Below, in pieces: positions 38,526 through 51,675 of a stretch of 64,000 nt of DNA. Every line of letters starts with the position of its first letter. Positions within the stretch are counted from its first letter, which is position 1. Origin of the DNA: Cynocephalus volans (lineage: Eukaryota; Chordata; Mammalia; Dermoptera; Cynocephalidae); the NCBI RefSeq assembly GCF_027409185.1, contig NC_084461.1, forward strand, positions 143,203,001 through 143,267,000, read 5' to 3'. The notes beneath the pieces are model-generated. The model worked only from the letters and a program-made list of their open reading frames with translations, was not told the origin of the DNA and made no database searches. A program made the position numbers and the translations under genes.

Positions 38526-39919
38526 GTGACAACAAAAAGGACAACAAAAGCAATAAACTCATAGAAGGTCCACAGTTAAAGAGCTCTTAATTCTGAGTAT
38601 CCGATACTCTACTCCAGCATGATCTCTTCAAAGCCTGTTACAAACCTAACTTAAAATAACTCATTTGTTTCTTTGATGGTCAAAGATTGTTAGAGAGAGC
38701 CTTTACCACCTTTTAAAGACTTTTTTTCTGGTGAAACAACATCAATCACTGATGAGTCATTAGCTCCAAATTGTTCATCAAACACCTCTTAGCTTCTCTG
38801 AATAGCCCCTCCCCCGTATTTATTTTTTCTTCTCTAAGATTGAATTAATTCTTTTGCATTTTATCTTCACAGGAAACATTAAGTCATTTAAAATAACAAA
38901 ATGAAGGACACAGCTATTTCTATGAAAAGCTTTGGCCTTTCTGTGGCACTTTCTAAATTTTATTTTTATCACTTGCTCTGAGAATGCTCCTTCATGTGGC
39001 CATAGGTTTGGAATTTACATCTTATCCAAGTCCAACAGAATTCTTGTTTAATTGACTTCCATTCTGCTTGCTCTTCTATAACATTTCCCCAGAGCTTATC
39101 ACTGGGCTTGAACCCAAAATTCTGTCCTCTCTTTCCTATACTCTCAGCACTTGATAAGTAGGCAAACAGATTCTGGAGTGTGGGTAGCACTGCCAGACGG
39201 CGATGCTCAGTAGTCCCCTAGTGGCTTGAAAGGGTTCATGCAGTTTGCTAAGGTGCTTATTCTGCTCCAGGGAAGTGTGAGAGATTCATTAAATAGCACA
39301 TTCTTAAGTAATTGCCAATTAGCTTGATCCTTTCCAGAAGGTCCTGGAAGCAGGCCCAGGATTCTACTGGATTTACTCTCTAGTGGGTCTCACAGTCCAT
39401 CCGAGTGTCATCCTGTATCATCACAATCTGAAATTTTCTTTCCATATTTGGGATACAGTCTTCTGAGTTAAATAAAGCTCCCTTTAAAAGCTAGTGACAG
39501 AAACCCACTTACTTTGTCTTGAGCGAAAAAGAGGAATTTATAAAAAGAATACCATGCTTTCCTGATGAAACCAAGGGCAAAAATGACATGTAGATTATGA
39601 AGAAGTGAAATCAGGGAGCCTGCCCAAAATCTAGACAGCTGTTCTATCAGATTTTGGGGTTGCAGTGACTCTGGCCTCTGCTTCTTTCTGTAGGACAGCT
39701 GCATCTCTCTCTCTGCAGATCTTTCTCTGCTGTTGCATGAACTCAGGCAAACACGCGGTTCCCCAACAATGGTGGCCTTAGTAAAGGACACAGACCACTC
39801 TAAATTCTCAGCCCCACTTCTAAATGCTGGAGAGAAAAGATTTGATTTGGCCACAAACAATGATGACGATGATTTGGATGATGGTGGTGGTGGTGTTGAT
39901 AGATGTTATTATTTCTTGT
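38526..39919. other. No gene seen
   Basis: The 130-codon minus-strand frame at 39468-39860 shows no family likeness, lacks splice or promoter support and probably is chance. A short GAT/GGT-rich stretch lies at 39861-39900. Confidence 0.45.
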
Positions 39920-40015
39920 TTGCTACCAGCATGCTCCATGATAAACACCTTCATGCTTATTTTATTTCATCCTTACCATGACCCTATAAATGAATTTTGT
40001 AGGTGATGAAGATGA
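39920..40015 (-). repeat. MIR-like fossil, antisense
   Basis: 'atttcatccttaccatgacc', 'ctataaatgaattttgtagg' and 'tgatgaagatgatgc' follow reversed MIR order. Confidence 0.5.
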
Positions 40016-40099
40016 TGCCTAGAGTTGATAAATACTTTTCCTAATTACCTTACATACTAGTGATCCCAAGTTACCAGATTCCAAGGTGGTCTAATTGAT

Positions 40100-40815
40100 A
40101 TAAGAGGTGCTCAGTTTCCCTGGGCTTGGGTTTCAAGACACACCTCTGGGTTTCAAGCCACTCCCCAAGGTCTCAGGCCCCTCCTCTGGGTCCTCCCCTA
40201 GAAGAAAGCTACTGTTGCCAGTTAGGCTTGTTTTTAGCACCAGTATGGGGAAAATGAGACCACAAGGGGCTGGCTTATACAAATCCAGTGGCTGGGAATG
40301 CTCAGTAAAGTGGAGTTTATCCTCTGAAAGACCTCCCACTAGAGATGCTAGAGAGCACAGAATATTCTTGAATACACCTGGTGCATGTGATAGGATTTGA
40401 CAAACAAACATGCTCCAGAAGGAGACCAACTGAGCATGTGCAAGACCACCCCCTTAAATGAATATTCATTAGATGGCAAAACTATGAAAGCCAAATCTCA
40501 GCAGAAGGCAGGGTTGTTAAGCCAGCCCACACTCTGCCTGTGGAGTGTGTATTTCTTCCTTTTTGTATCAAACTTATTTTCAGCAAGCAGCTGCTCATTC
40601 TCTGGAGCCAGCCCGCACTGTGTACTGGACTTTAAGGTGTGTATTTCTTACTTTTATGTTAAACTTGAAGTGGATCCTGCCCGGTATCTGGAGCTATGCT
40701 GCACTCTCTCTGTGGAACCTGTATTTCTTAGCAATTATATTAAACTTGTTCTCACTTTCTACTGTAACTCTGCCCTTGAATTCTTTCCCACAATAGAGTC
40801 AAGAACCTGGTAAGA
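40100..40815 (+). mobile_element. ERV1-type solo LTR with a triplicated polyadenylation/U5-like segment
   Basis: The 3' end 'ttgaattctttcccacaata' then 'gagtcaagaacctgg' is typical of U5 ends of gammaretrovirus-like (ERV1) LTRs. Upstream, a unit of about 85 bp containing 'tgtatttctt' and a nearby 'aaacttg' or 'aaacttatt' appears three times (about 40527-40612, 40613-40700 and 40701-40790). The open frames on both strands here are by-products. No internal retroviral genes are present. The LTR start is uncertain. Confidence 0.6.
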
Positions 40816-41239
40816 GGATGGAATGGGTTGAAGTGAACTATCAGCCCTGCCCCCACCCCCAGAACATACCTCCAACATCATAATCAACTGAGGGTTAATA
40901 CTGGATCAAGTAGTAAAAACTGGACAAGGCTTTATCCCGTGCCTAGATTTCTGAGGCCCCTCTTGATTTCATCCCTCAGGTACTTCACAGAGAAAGAGTG
41001 CTGTTATGAGTTGTTTAGACAGCCCCACTGTGGTCTGCTGTAGACATCCATGTCTTTTCGCAAATCCTCTCGTGAGGAGCACCATTCTATAAGATTCAGT
41101 CTTCTCTTCCAATTTATTCATCAATTGCATCTTTATTTGCTTCCTATATTTTAGTTTCTTAATTATTTGTTGTTCATAAACATAACATGCACTCTGTCAC
41201 CTCTGAGCTCCATCCTATAACCTGGAATGGGCTTTTCTT
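40816..41239. other. No gene seen
   Basis: Unique sequence between an LTR and an L1. It includes the left target-site copy (about 41225-41236) of the L1 that follows. Confidence 0.4.
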
Positions 41240-44200
41240 TTTCTTTTTTTCATTGATCGTGGCTTATTTATTTATTTTAAAACTTTTAAAAATATTGATT
41301 ATATATTTTAGCATATTCATTATTACAAATCATGATTTTTCTTATGCGCTTTACCAGATATATCACTCCCTAAATTCCCTTCTTCCTCCCCCACATCTCT
41401 AGTATCATTGGGTTTGTTCTCTCTTTCTGAAAGTTCAAAGTTTTGTTGTAGTCTTTTCTTTCCTTCCTTCCTTCCCTCCTTCCCTCCCTCCCTTCCTTCC
41501 TTCCTTCCTTCCTTCCTTCCTAACACCCAGTTATGAATAAGAAATGTGGTATTTCTCTTTCCTTGTCTGGCTAATTTCACTTAACATAATGTTCTCCAGA
41601 CACATCCATGTTGCTGAAAATGGCAGAATTTCATTCTTTTTTATAGCTAGGTAGTACTCCATTGTGTATATATACCACATTTTTCTTATCCAGTCATCTG
41701 TTGATGGACACTTTGTTTGTTTCCATATCGTGGCTGTTGTAAATAGAGCTGCAATGAACATGGACATGCAGGTATCCCTTCAACATGATGATTTACATTT
41801 ATTTGGATATATATGCAGTTGTAGGATTGCTGGATCATATGGTAGCTCTATCTATAGTTGTTTGAGGAAACTCCATACTGTTTTCCATAATGGCTGTGCT
41901 AATTTACAGTCCCACCGTGTAGAAGAGTTCCCTTTCCCCACATCCTTGCCAGCATTTGTTATTCTCAGTCTTTTTGATAATGACCAGTATAACTGGCGTA
42001 AGATGATATCTCAATATGAGTGATGACAAGTGATGCTGAGCATTTTTTTCATGTCCTTGTTGGCATTTTGTATGTCTTCCTTTGAAAAATGTCTGTTCAT
42101 CTCCTTTTACCATTTTTAAACTGGATTTTTTTTTTTTCCTGTATAGTTGTTTGAGTTCTTTGTATATTCTGGATATGAATCCCTTCTTGAATGTAGAGTT
42201 TGCAAATGTTTTCTCACAATCCATAGGTTGTCTCTCCTCTCTGTAGATTGTTTCCTTTGCTGTGCAGAAGCTTTTTAGTTTAATATAATCCCATTTGTTT
42301 GTTTTTTCTTTAGTTTTTTGTGCTTGTGAGGTCTTATTCATAAAGTCTATGCCCACTCCTACTTCCTGGAGTGTTTCCCCTTAGTAATTTTATGGGTTTT
42401 GGGGCTTATATTTAAGTCTTTAATCCATTTTGAGTTGATTTTGGTATATGGTGAGAGGTCACGTTCAGTTCATTTTTCTGCATATGAATGTCCAATTTTA
42501 CCAGTACCATTTATTGAACAGGTAGTCTTTTCCTCAATGTATGTTCTTGTTGCCTTTGTCAAAGATCACTTGGCTGTAAGTATGTGTGTTGATTCCTGGG
42601 TTTTCTATTCTGTTCCATTGTTCTCAATATCTATATTTATGCCAGTACCACACTGTTTCAGTTACAATGGCTTTGTAATATAATTTGAAGTTTGGTAGTG
42701 TTATGCCTCCTGCTTTTTTTTTTTGTTTGTTTGTTTTCATTTTCTTTCAGGATTGCTGTGGCTATTCAGGTTCTTTTGTTATTCCATATGAATGTTAGGA
42801 TTACTTTCTCTATTTCTGTGAATAATGTCATTGGTGTTTTCATGGGGATTACACTGAATCTATAGATTGCTTTGGGTAGAATGGACATTTTCACAATGTT
42901 AATTCTTTCCATCCAGGAGCATGGTATGTCCTCCAACTTTTTGTGTCCTCTTTAATTTCTATCAGTAGAGTTTTGTAGTTCTCATAGTAGAGATCTTTCA
43001 CTACCTTGGTTAAGTTGATTTGTAGCTATTTTATTTTTTGGGTGACTAATGTAAATGGGCTTGCTTTCTTATTTTCTTTTGCTTCTAGTTCAATACTAGA
43101 GTATAAAAACACTATACTGCTTTTTGGGTGTTGATTTTGTATCCTGCAACATTACTGAAATTGTTAATCAGCTCCAAGAGTTTTTTGGTACAGTCTATAG
43201 GTTTTTCTATATCTAAGTTCTTGTCATCCACAAACAAGGACAGTTTGGCTTCATCCTTTTCAATCTGAATGCCCTTTATTTCTTTCTCTTGCCTGATCAC
43301 TCTGGCTAGTACTTCCAATACTATGTTAGGAGTGGTGAGAATGGGCATCCTTGTCTTGCATTCTTAAGGAGAATGATTTTAGCTTTTCCCCATTCAGGGT
43401 GATATTGGCAATTGGTTTGTCATAAATGGCTTTTTTTGTATTGAGATCATTTCCTTCTATATCTAATTTGCTTAGAGTCTTTATCATGAGGCAATGTTTA
43501 CTTTTGTCAAAGTCTTTTTCTGCATCAATTGAGATAATCATATGATTTTTGTTTCCTTGGTTTTGTTGATGTGTTGTATCAAATTTATTGACTTGCATAT
43601 GTTGAACCAACCTTGGATCCCTGGGATGAATTCCACTTGATCATGCTGTATAATCATTTTGGTATGTTGCTGTAATCTGATTGCTAGTATTTTGTTGAGG
43701 ACTTTTGCATATATGTTCATCAAGGATATTGGCCTGTAATTTTCTTTTTTTGTTGTATCTTTATCTAGTTTTGGTATCAGGGTGATGCTAGCCTCATAGA
43801 ATGATTTTGGGAGAATGGCTTCTGTTTCAATTTTTTTTGGAAAATGTTTGAAGAGAAGTGGTATTAATTCTTCTTTAAAGGTTTGATAGAATTCAGCTGT
43901 AAAGCCATCAAGTCCTGGGTTTTTCTTTGTTAGAAGATTGCTGATTACTGCTTCAATCTCATTGCTTGCTATTGGTCTGTTCAGGTTCTCTATTTCTTAT
44001 TGGTTCAGTCTTGGTAGTTTGCCTGTGTGCAGAAATTTCTCCATTTCCTCCAGGTTTTCATATTTGTTGGCGTATAGTTCTTGATCATAATCTCTAATGA
44101 TTCTTCATATTTCTGTGGTATTGGTAGTAATGTCTTGCTTTCTATTTCTGATTTTTGTTATTTGGTCTTCTCTTTTTTTTTCCTTTTTGTTAACCTAGCT

Positions 44201-46746
44201 AATGGTTTGTCTATTTTACCTATCTTCCCAAAACCAACTTTTTATTTCATTGATCTTTCCTATCATTTTTTGAGTCTGTATTTCATTTAGTTCTGCCCTG
44301 ATCTAATTATTTCTTTCCCTGTACTACATTTAGGATTAGATTGTTTTTGTTTTTTTTTAGTTCTTTGAGCAATAGCTTTAGGTTATTTATCTGAAGTCTT
44401 TCCATTCTTCCCTCATAGTACTGCTTTTGCAGTATCCCAAAGGTTTTAGTATCCCAAAGGTTTTAGTTTCAAGAAATGTTTTGATTTCCTTCTTAATTTC
44501 TTCTTGGACCCATAAGTTATCAAGGAGTTTGTTGTTAAGCTTTTATGTAGGTTGAGTAGTTTCCAGGATTTTGCTTGTTATTGATTTCCAGTTTTAATCC
44601 ATTGTTATCTGATAAGACATTTGGAATGATTTCATTTTTTAAAAATTTGCTGAGGCTTGATTTGTGACTTATCATGTGGTCTATCCTGGAGAATGTTCCA
44701 TGTGCCGATGAGAAGAATATATAATCTGTAGTTGTTGGATGAAATGTTCTGTACATGTCTGCCAGGTCTAATTGGTCTAAGGTGTAGTTTAAATCCTGTG
44801 TTTCTTTGTTGATTTGTTGCCTGGAAGATCTGTCCCATGCTGAGAGAGGGGTGTTTAGGTCACCCACTATTATTGTATTAGGATTTATCTCTTTTTTTAG
44901 GTCCAATGTCTTTGCTTTACATATCTTTGTGCTCCAGTATTTGGTACATACATATTTATGATTGTTATGTCTTCTAACTGGATAGATTACTTTACCATTA
45001 TACAATGACCTTCTTTGTCTTATTTTATACTTTTTGGTTTGAAGTTTATTTGATCTGATATAAAAATAGCTACTCCTGCATGTTTTTGGTTTCCATTTGC
45101 ATGATATATCTTTTGCTATCCCTTCACTTTTAGTCTGTGTTTGTCTTTATAGGTAACTTGAGTCTCTTGAAGACAGTATATAGTTGGGTCTAGCTTTTTA
45201 ATCTGGTCATTCAGTCACTGTCTCTTTAATGGGAAGTTTAATTGGTTTACATTTAGGATTGTTATTGACAAGTATTGCTTTGCTCCTGTCATTACACTGC
45301 TTTTTGTTTAAATGTTTTAAATACCATTTGTTCTTTTCATGCCTTTTTATTTTTCCTCTTTAATTTAACTTGTATTATTGAGGTGATGTGATTTAGCTTC
45401 TTTCTCTTTTTCATTTGCATTTTGGTTTTAATAGTAGTTTTTGCTCTTTCTTATAAATCCATGATAGTGATTATTGTTTTACAGATTCTGGATGCAGGAC
45501 TCCTTTGAGAAATTTTTGTTGGGCTGGTCATGTGGTAGTGAACTCCCATAATTTTTGTTTGTTTTGGAAATACACTATTTCTCCCTCATTTCTGAATGAT
45601 ATCCTTGCTGGCTATAGAATTCTTGGCTGGCAATTTTTTTTCAAGTATTTTGAATATATCATCCTATTTTCTTCTGGCCTGTAAGGTTTCTGTTGAGAAG
45701 TCTGCTGCTTGTCTGATGGGGCTCCTTTATAGGTGACTTGACACATTTCTCTTCTTGCTTTCAGAATTCTCTCTTTGTCTTTGAGTTTTGCCAGTTTGAC
45801 TATATGTCTTGGAGAGAATCTTTTTGGATTGAATCTGTTTGGCGATCTTTGGGCTTCCTGGATCTGAAGGTCTGCATGTCTCCTACACCTGGTAAGTTTT
45901 CTCTTATTATTTCCTTGAATAGGTTTTCAATGCCTTTTCCTTTCTCCTTCCCTTCTGGAATACCCATGATTCTGACATTTGTGTGCTTGAGGTTGTCTGT
46001 TAGCTCTTTTAGATTTTCTCCATTTTTTAAAAATTATTTTTTCCATTTTTGTTTTTGGTTGTTTCAAACATCTTCAAGGTCTGAAATCCTTCTGCTTGCT
46101 CTAGCCTGCTGCTCAAACTTTCTGTGTTTTTTTATTACATTGAGTGAATACTTCATTTCTAGGAGTTCTGTTACATTCTTTCTTAAGGTATCAATCTCTT
46201 TGTAAATTTCCTCCTTTATATCCTGGATATTTTTCTTGTTTCATTGTGTTCTCTAATTGATTTTTCTCTTATCTCTTTGAGTTTTCTTAAGATCCATGCT
46301 TGGAATTCCTTTTAGATATCTCAAGGGTTTCCTACGCTATGAGATCCGTTACTGAGAATTACCATATTCCTCTGGTAGTGTTATATCTTCTTGTTTATTT
46401 GTAGTTCTAGTATTTTTTCATTGATGTTCGGTCACCTATTAGGGCACTTGTTTCTTCTATTGCTCTGTAGTGGGCTATGAGGGGAGATACTTCCTTCCTG
46501 ATTTGCAGGCTCTGCTGGTGGCTCTTCTTTTATCAATGCTGTTGAGTATGCAGTGGGCTGCCTTAGCTTCTTTTCTGTTGGTGGGCAGGCCTGTCTGGGG
46601 CTCAGGTGTGTGCCATCAGCTGTCAGGTGCATCTGGGTTGGCACACAGGACAGTGGTCACCTGGACCTCTGTTCGGTTGGTGCGTGGGCTCCTCTGGGGC
46701 TCGGGTGTGCGTGGTTGGCCTGTTGCTGTGTTGGGGTCAGTGACAG
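41240..46746 (-). mobile_element. L1 LINE, antisense, nearly full length but decayed
   Basis: Minus-strand order: 5' UTR (about 46440-46746), ORF1 (about 45470-46430), ORF2 (about 41530-45290) and 3' UTR (41240-41530). Landmarks: the ORF2 endonuclease region at 44500-45000, the RT region at 43100-43730 with the FADD-equivalent near 43225, and the C-terminal cysteine region near 41990. Many frameshifts. Flanks 'aatgggctttt' (left) and 'aatggcctttt' (right, 46747) look like a decayed duplication. The 5' UTR is much shorter than in the L1 at 54145-60971 but keeps about 100-bp units. The 3' UTR contains a (CCTT)n tract at 41457-41521, which encodes the spurious Lys/Glu frame. Confidence 0.9.
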
Positions 46747-46794
46747 AATGGCCTTTTTTAATCTACTAAAAGTTTATTGAATCTCTGAATTTCA

Positions 46795-47035
46795 GTCCAA
46801 ATGTCATCTCCTCCATGGAATATTCTCTGATCCACACTCCCTATCACAGCTGCCTCCTCACTCTGTGTCTCCATTGCACATGGTTAATAACTATAGTTTT
46901 TAGCACTCAGCATCTTATCAGTTCTATTATGGTGATTATGAATTTGCATAATGTGAACTTTCTGAGGGTGAGCATTGTGTCTTTTTGTATTCTCAGCATA
47001 TGACAGGCACTTAATGAATAAAAGTTAAATTGAAC
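46795..47035 (+). repeat. L2 3'-end fossil, sense
   Basis: 'cagtccaaatgtcatctcct', 'gaatattctctgatccacac', 'actttctgagggtgagcatt' and 'gacaggcacttaatgaataa' follow the L2 3' end order closely. Confidence 0.85.
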
Positions 47036-47439
47036 TGATACTGGTCAAGCAAGTATAAATCCTAAATTTTATACTTTTGCTCTTTTATAAATGGCTTCTT
47101 TCTTCCTCAGCATTTGTGCTTTGAGGTTTGAAATGGCTATATTCTGCCTATACTTTTGAGGGGCACCAGAGTGTCTTATAATTTGCTCAACATTGTATTC
47201 CTAATCAAGCCAGACCTATTTAAAGCAGCAGTCCAGAGAAAGTCCCTTTATCGTCCTTTGCTTCCCAGAGCAATTTCATCCTTATTGCACTGGATCCCCA
47301 AAAGGGATTGCATGGGGATTTTCTACAGTGTCTACTGAGACAGTGGGTATCCCTTAACAACAATATGGAAAATATTGTTAGTCTAGAGAGTTTAAGAGCC
47401 CTGACTTTAGAGAAAGCAGTCCAGTCTGACATATATAAA
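47036..47439. other. No gene seen
   Basis: Two short overlapping chance frames on opposite strands. No known repeat. Confidence 0.4.
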
Positions 47440-47625
47440 ACACAATGTATAAACTAGCTCTGGGACCTTATGGCAGTATCGTACCTTTTGTGAAAGTCAT
47501 TTTCCCCTTTTGTAAAATGAACATAAAAGTGGCTACCTTGCAAAGCAGTTGCACAGATTAGAGATAATATCAGTGTATGTAATTGAATATAATGTTTAAT
47601 AAATGTTTGTTATTATCTAATCTAT
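47440..47625 (+). repeat. MIR fossil, sense
   Basis: 'ctagctctgggaccttatgg', 'cccttttgtaaaatgaacat' and 'aatgtttaataaatgtttgt' follow MIR order. Confidence 0.78.
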
Positions 47626-48054
47626 TACTACTTTTGCTCCTTCCTTTAGTACAGCTTAGTAGAACTGTTCTTATTGTCTCTTTCAAAATACATTTTACCA
47701 CCAGCAAACTCTTTAAATCTTCTTTCTCACATCACTGCAAGAAAAATCTATAATGGAGTCTTTTAATTCAAATATTCACTTGTGGTCTCTGTCAAACATC
47801 TCTTCCTTAGCATACCCCCAACAGCCTTCGTGTTCTGCTGAATGTTGGTAGGGATCATATAATTTCCTCCTGAAACCTACACTCTCAGCCATGGTGTTCC
47901 ATGTTATAATTGGATACTTGCATTAACAGGAAGCTCATTTTTTCCTATGGTAGCTCATTCCATCTTTGGATAAATAATGACAATTAGAAATTATTCCTTT
48001 AACAGAGCTGAGACTTATTTTTCACTTATTTCTGCCTACTCTCCTTGGCTTCTA

Positions 48055-48290
48055 CCTAGTTGCTTTTGAGTTAAAAAGATCTAGTTTTGACTCGTGATTT
48101 TACCACTTATTAACTCTGTGAAGATGAGCAACTTATATATTCTGTTGATCTATCATATGGGCACAATTAAATACTATTCATAAATGTTTGCATTAGTAAT
48201 GAATGGGTGGGAGTACATAGAGTTCTTAAGGTAATTGTTGGCACATGGTAACTGTTATTACTATTATATTTACTTCTACTTAAATAACCT
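48055..48290 (+). repeat. MIR fossil, sense
   Basis: 'gattttaccacttattaact', 'atgagcaacttatatattct' and 'tgttggcacatggtaactgt' follow MIR order. Confidence 0.75.
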
Positions 48291-48639
48291 TAAATTATAT
48301 TTATTATTTTTGGAATGGATTAGTCTCCCTTACAGTTTCTAAAGCAGGCAGGAAAAAGTTTCAAGCATTCTGGTATGAGGTGGGAAGTAGTCACATGAAT
48401 ACTGAAAGCTTTTGGTTCAAGACCCTTGCACAGGTGAGAAAATTAATACGTAAAGAGCAGTTACCTGCCTGGAGTTATTATTTGACAAAGCAAAGGCATC
48501 TGGTCTCTTGAGGCTCAGTTCCATTCTCTGTCATTATGAAATGATGACTGAAAGTGATTTCAGTCAAAATGAACTTAGTGGCAACAAGAGGTCCCACACT
48601 GGCTCACTGGGCTTGCCTAAGAGTCATTTGACTATGAAT

Positions 48640-48765
48640 CTAAAAACTTGTGTCTAGTTCTAACCTCCAATAGCTTTACATTCATGGACAAATGATTTTA
48701 TCTCTCTAGGCCTTACATGTACCCAAATAATGAGAATAATACCATTCTGCTCGACTCATTTGGAG
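48640..48765 (+). repeat. MIR fossil, sense
   Basis: 'gtgtctagttctaacctcca' and 'attttatctctctaggcctt' are MIR core-like. Third MIR in the same orientation within 1.3 kb. Confidence 0.6.
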
Positions 48766-50734
48766 AGAGAGGTCCAAATGAGATTTTGTACTTTTAAATG
48801 TGTACCCGATTATGCTATGCAATGAAAACAAATTATGTCTTATGTTTATGTAGCCCCAAAGTTATGTTACCAATAATTTTACCTATGATAAACATCTCAA
48901 AAGGACCATTTTAATTCAATTTTTTCTTATAGCTTTTAGAAATTATGTTAAAAGCCCATTTCTGCTTATATTTTGGCTAAAGTTCATTAATGTTCTTCTT
49001 CTTTCTACCTGTCTCCAAACTGGTTTTGGAATATTTAGGTATTATTTTTAATCTATACATGTTTAAAGAGGGGCAAATTGAAAATGCAGAATGTGGAGCA
49101 CATAATAGCTGAGATTTGTGCCTGTAGCCAATGTGAAGATTAGCTGAACACAAACTTCATTGATCATATTTAGACGTCATTTAATAATGTTAGGAGAAAA
49201 GGGCCTTTCCAAGAAAATTATATTGGAAGCAGAGAAGAAATCACTGTTCAGTCTTGCCCTAACATTCTGTGTAGGAGGTTGGATGGACAATATGGCTTCC
49301 AATTGCTACATGTCCCTAATACCTTTTTTGGAGAAAGTCCTCTCCTTGCATGGTTTGGTGCCCTTCTGCTTGTCTCTGTGTTCCTTCTTAGAAAACCATG
49401 TGAACCACAGCAGTCCACTTCTGCACTCATGTAATTCTTTCTAGAACTAGAATGGAGAGGGTCACTTCACTCTTTTCTTAGTCACCCTACAGCACACGGT
49501 GTTCAAGGCCTACTGAAATCTGCTATTCTGGGAGGCTTCCCATCTATAGATTGGAAGGTACACAGGTCTCTATGCTCATGTATGCCCCCATTCTTCAGGG
49601 GAAATAATGTCTGCCTCCCTCATGTTCCTCTCTGGTGACTCTGTGTGGGCCTTTTGGTTCTTTAACAGAAAATGCATTGCCAAGAAAGGAGACGTCAGTG
49701 GATTTTTCTTCTAGGCGTTCTCAGTTTTTAGGAATGAATGATTTACAGTCTCCCTCATTTGTCAGGGAGAGGACTGCCACTCCCTTTCTGGGGAAGGTGA
49801 TTGAAACTTATCACTGAGCCAGTGATTTCTCCACTGATCTTCTTCTCCTTTCCTTCCCCCGGTTATGTACTTAATTTGGGATAGGGCTGGATTGAGAGGA
49901 TTAGTTTTGCCAGTCTACCTTCAACCTATCTGTGAGTTGGCGGATGCAGAAAGATGGCTGGTCCAAATAGCATGAGTTTCTTTGAACTTAACCTGTGGAG
50001 TCCTTAGCATATTTTAGTTTTAACTGTGAAGTCCATTCTAATCCAGCAAGCTGCACTCACAATTGTTGTCAATCAGGAGTAATAACTCCCCTCTAGGAAG
50101 CATTTAGAAATGGGGATGGGGAGTATATTTGATTGTTACCATGCATAGAAAACACTAGAGATACTAAATATCCTGAAATGTGTGAGATAGTCTCACCAAA
50201 TGAAGAATTGCCATTCCCCAAATGCAAACAGCATATCCCATTGAAAGACTCTGCACTGAACATCAACCTAGTAAAATTCTTAGTGATTTATCACTGTGAG
50301 ATGAACTTACAGTTTTTATTTCATTTGTATTTTATTGATTACTATTGATGATGACCATCTTTCATATTTCTTGGCCATTTTTATTATGAATTTTAAACTT
50401 ATACCATATATCCATATATCAGCTAAGGTTGTCCACTTTTAACGTATTATACATTTTACATAGCAATCATGTCATACATTTGCAAATATACTCTTATAAT
50501 GTGATGCTTGCTTTAACTTCCTTAATAGTGTGCTCATTTTACAATATTATTTGTCTCAGAAATATAGGTATGTTTGTATGTTTGGGGAAGCAGTTTTCCT
50601 CAACATAATACAAAGGGAAAATGAAGACTTACAAGGACACCAGGTTGGTGAAAATACTTTCGGGTGGTTGGACTTGAAAGGCTAAATCACTCTACACAGG
50701 AACATTTTGCCAAAGTTTGAGTAGTGTTATTCTT
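48766..50734. other. No gene seen
   Basis: Moderate GC in 49150-50020, with frames of up to 94 codons that show no family likeness and no splice context. No repeat recognised. Confidence 0.45.
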
Positions 50735-50915
50735 GAGTAAGGTTTCTCAACCTTGGTATTGCTAATATTGTGGGCTAGAAAATTATTTTCTGTGGAGGCT
50801 TTCCTATGCATTGAAGGATATTTAACAGCATTCCTGACCCGTACTCACTGGATGCCTATGTGTGCCCTCCCCAACTTGTGGGAAGAATACAATTTCCATG
50901 GAAAGCACAATCCCA
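50735..50915 (-). repeat. MER20 (hAT-Charlie) DNA transposon fossil
   Basis: 'ggtttctcaaccttggtatt', 'ctatgcattgaaggatattt' and 'tactcactggatgcctatgt' are the reverse of MER20. One end is decayed. Confidence 0.78.
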
Positions 50916-50999
50916 TTGTTTTTTGAAAAGATCAGTGGAAATTTGCAGTTAGAAAATGCAAGTATGGATATTTAAAGAGCTGGTTCTGTATCTACTTTG

Positions 51000-51675
51000 A
51001 ATATAACAACACTTTAGACTTGGCAGATATCTGCAGAACATTCCATCCAACAATCTCAGAATATTCTTTCTTCTCATCAGCGCATGGAACATTCTCCAGG
51101 ATAGACCACATGTTCAGTCACAAAGCAAGACTCAACAAACAAAAAAACTGGTATTATTCCATGTATTTTTTCAGATCATAATGGATTAAAATTAGAAATC
51201 AACAAACAAAATTCTGGAAACTATGCAAACACTTGGAAATTAAATAATAATCTACTTAATGACATATGGGTCCAAGAAGAAATTAAACAGGAAACCAAAA
51301 ATTTTCTTGAAACTAGTGAAAATAATGACACATCGTACCAAAACCTGTGGGATACTGCAAAAGCAGTACTAAGGGGGAAATTTATCGCATTAAATGTCTA
51401 TTTCAGGAGAATGGAATGATGGCAAAAAAACAACCTAACACTTCACCTTAAAAAACTAGAAAAACAAGAACAATCCAAACCCAAAGTTAGTAGATGGAAA
51501 GAAATAATTAAGATCAGAGCAGAACTAAATGAAATAGAAACCCCAAAAATGATACAAAAGATCAATGAAACAAAAAATTGGTTTTTTGAAAAGATAAATA
51601 TAATTGACAAACCTTTAGCAAGGCTAACTAAGAAAAGAGAGAAGACCCAAATAACAAAAATTAGAAATGTTTAAG
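51000..51675 (+). mobile_element. L1 fragment, sense, between endonuclease and RT, no 3' end
   Basis: Reads in ORF2 order from 'ttggcagatatctgcagaac' to 'gagaagacccaaataacaaa', matching the reverse of about 57060-57720 in the full-length L1. Several substitutions, including a stop in 'agaatggaatga' at about 51420. Both ends are inside ORF2 and no A tail is present. Confidence 0.88.

Noticed and set aside
39468-39860. 130-codon minus-strand frame
   Set aside because: No recognisable motif, no splice or promoter support, and a low-complexity overlap on the other strand. Probably chance.
40107-40813. Overlapping frames of 97-138 codons
   Set aside because: They lie within the ERV1-type LTR and have no domain likeness.
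44430-44470. Tandem copy of AGTATCCCAAAGGTTTT
   Set aside because: A small local duplication inside the old L1 ORF2; no wider repeat structure, so not an array.
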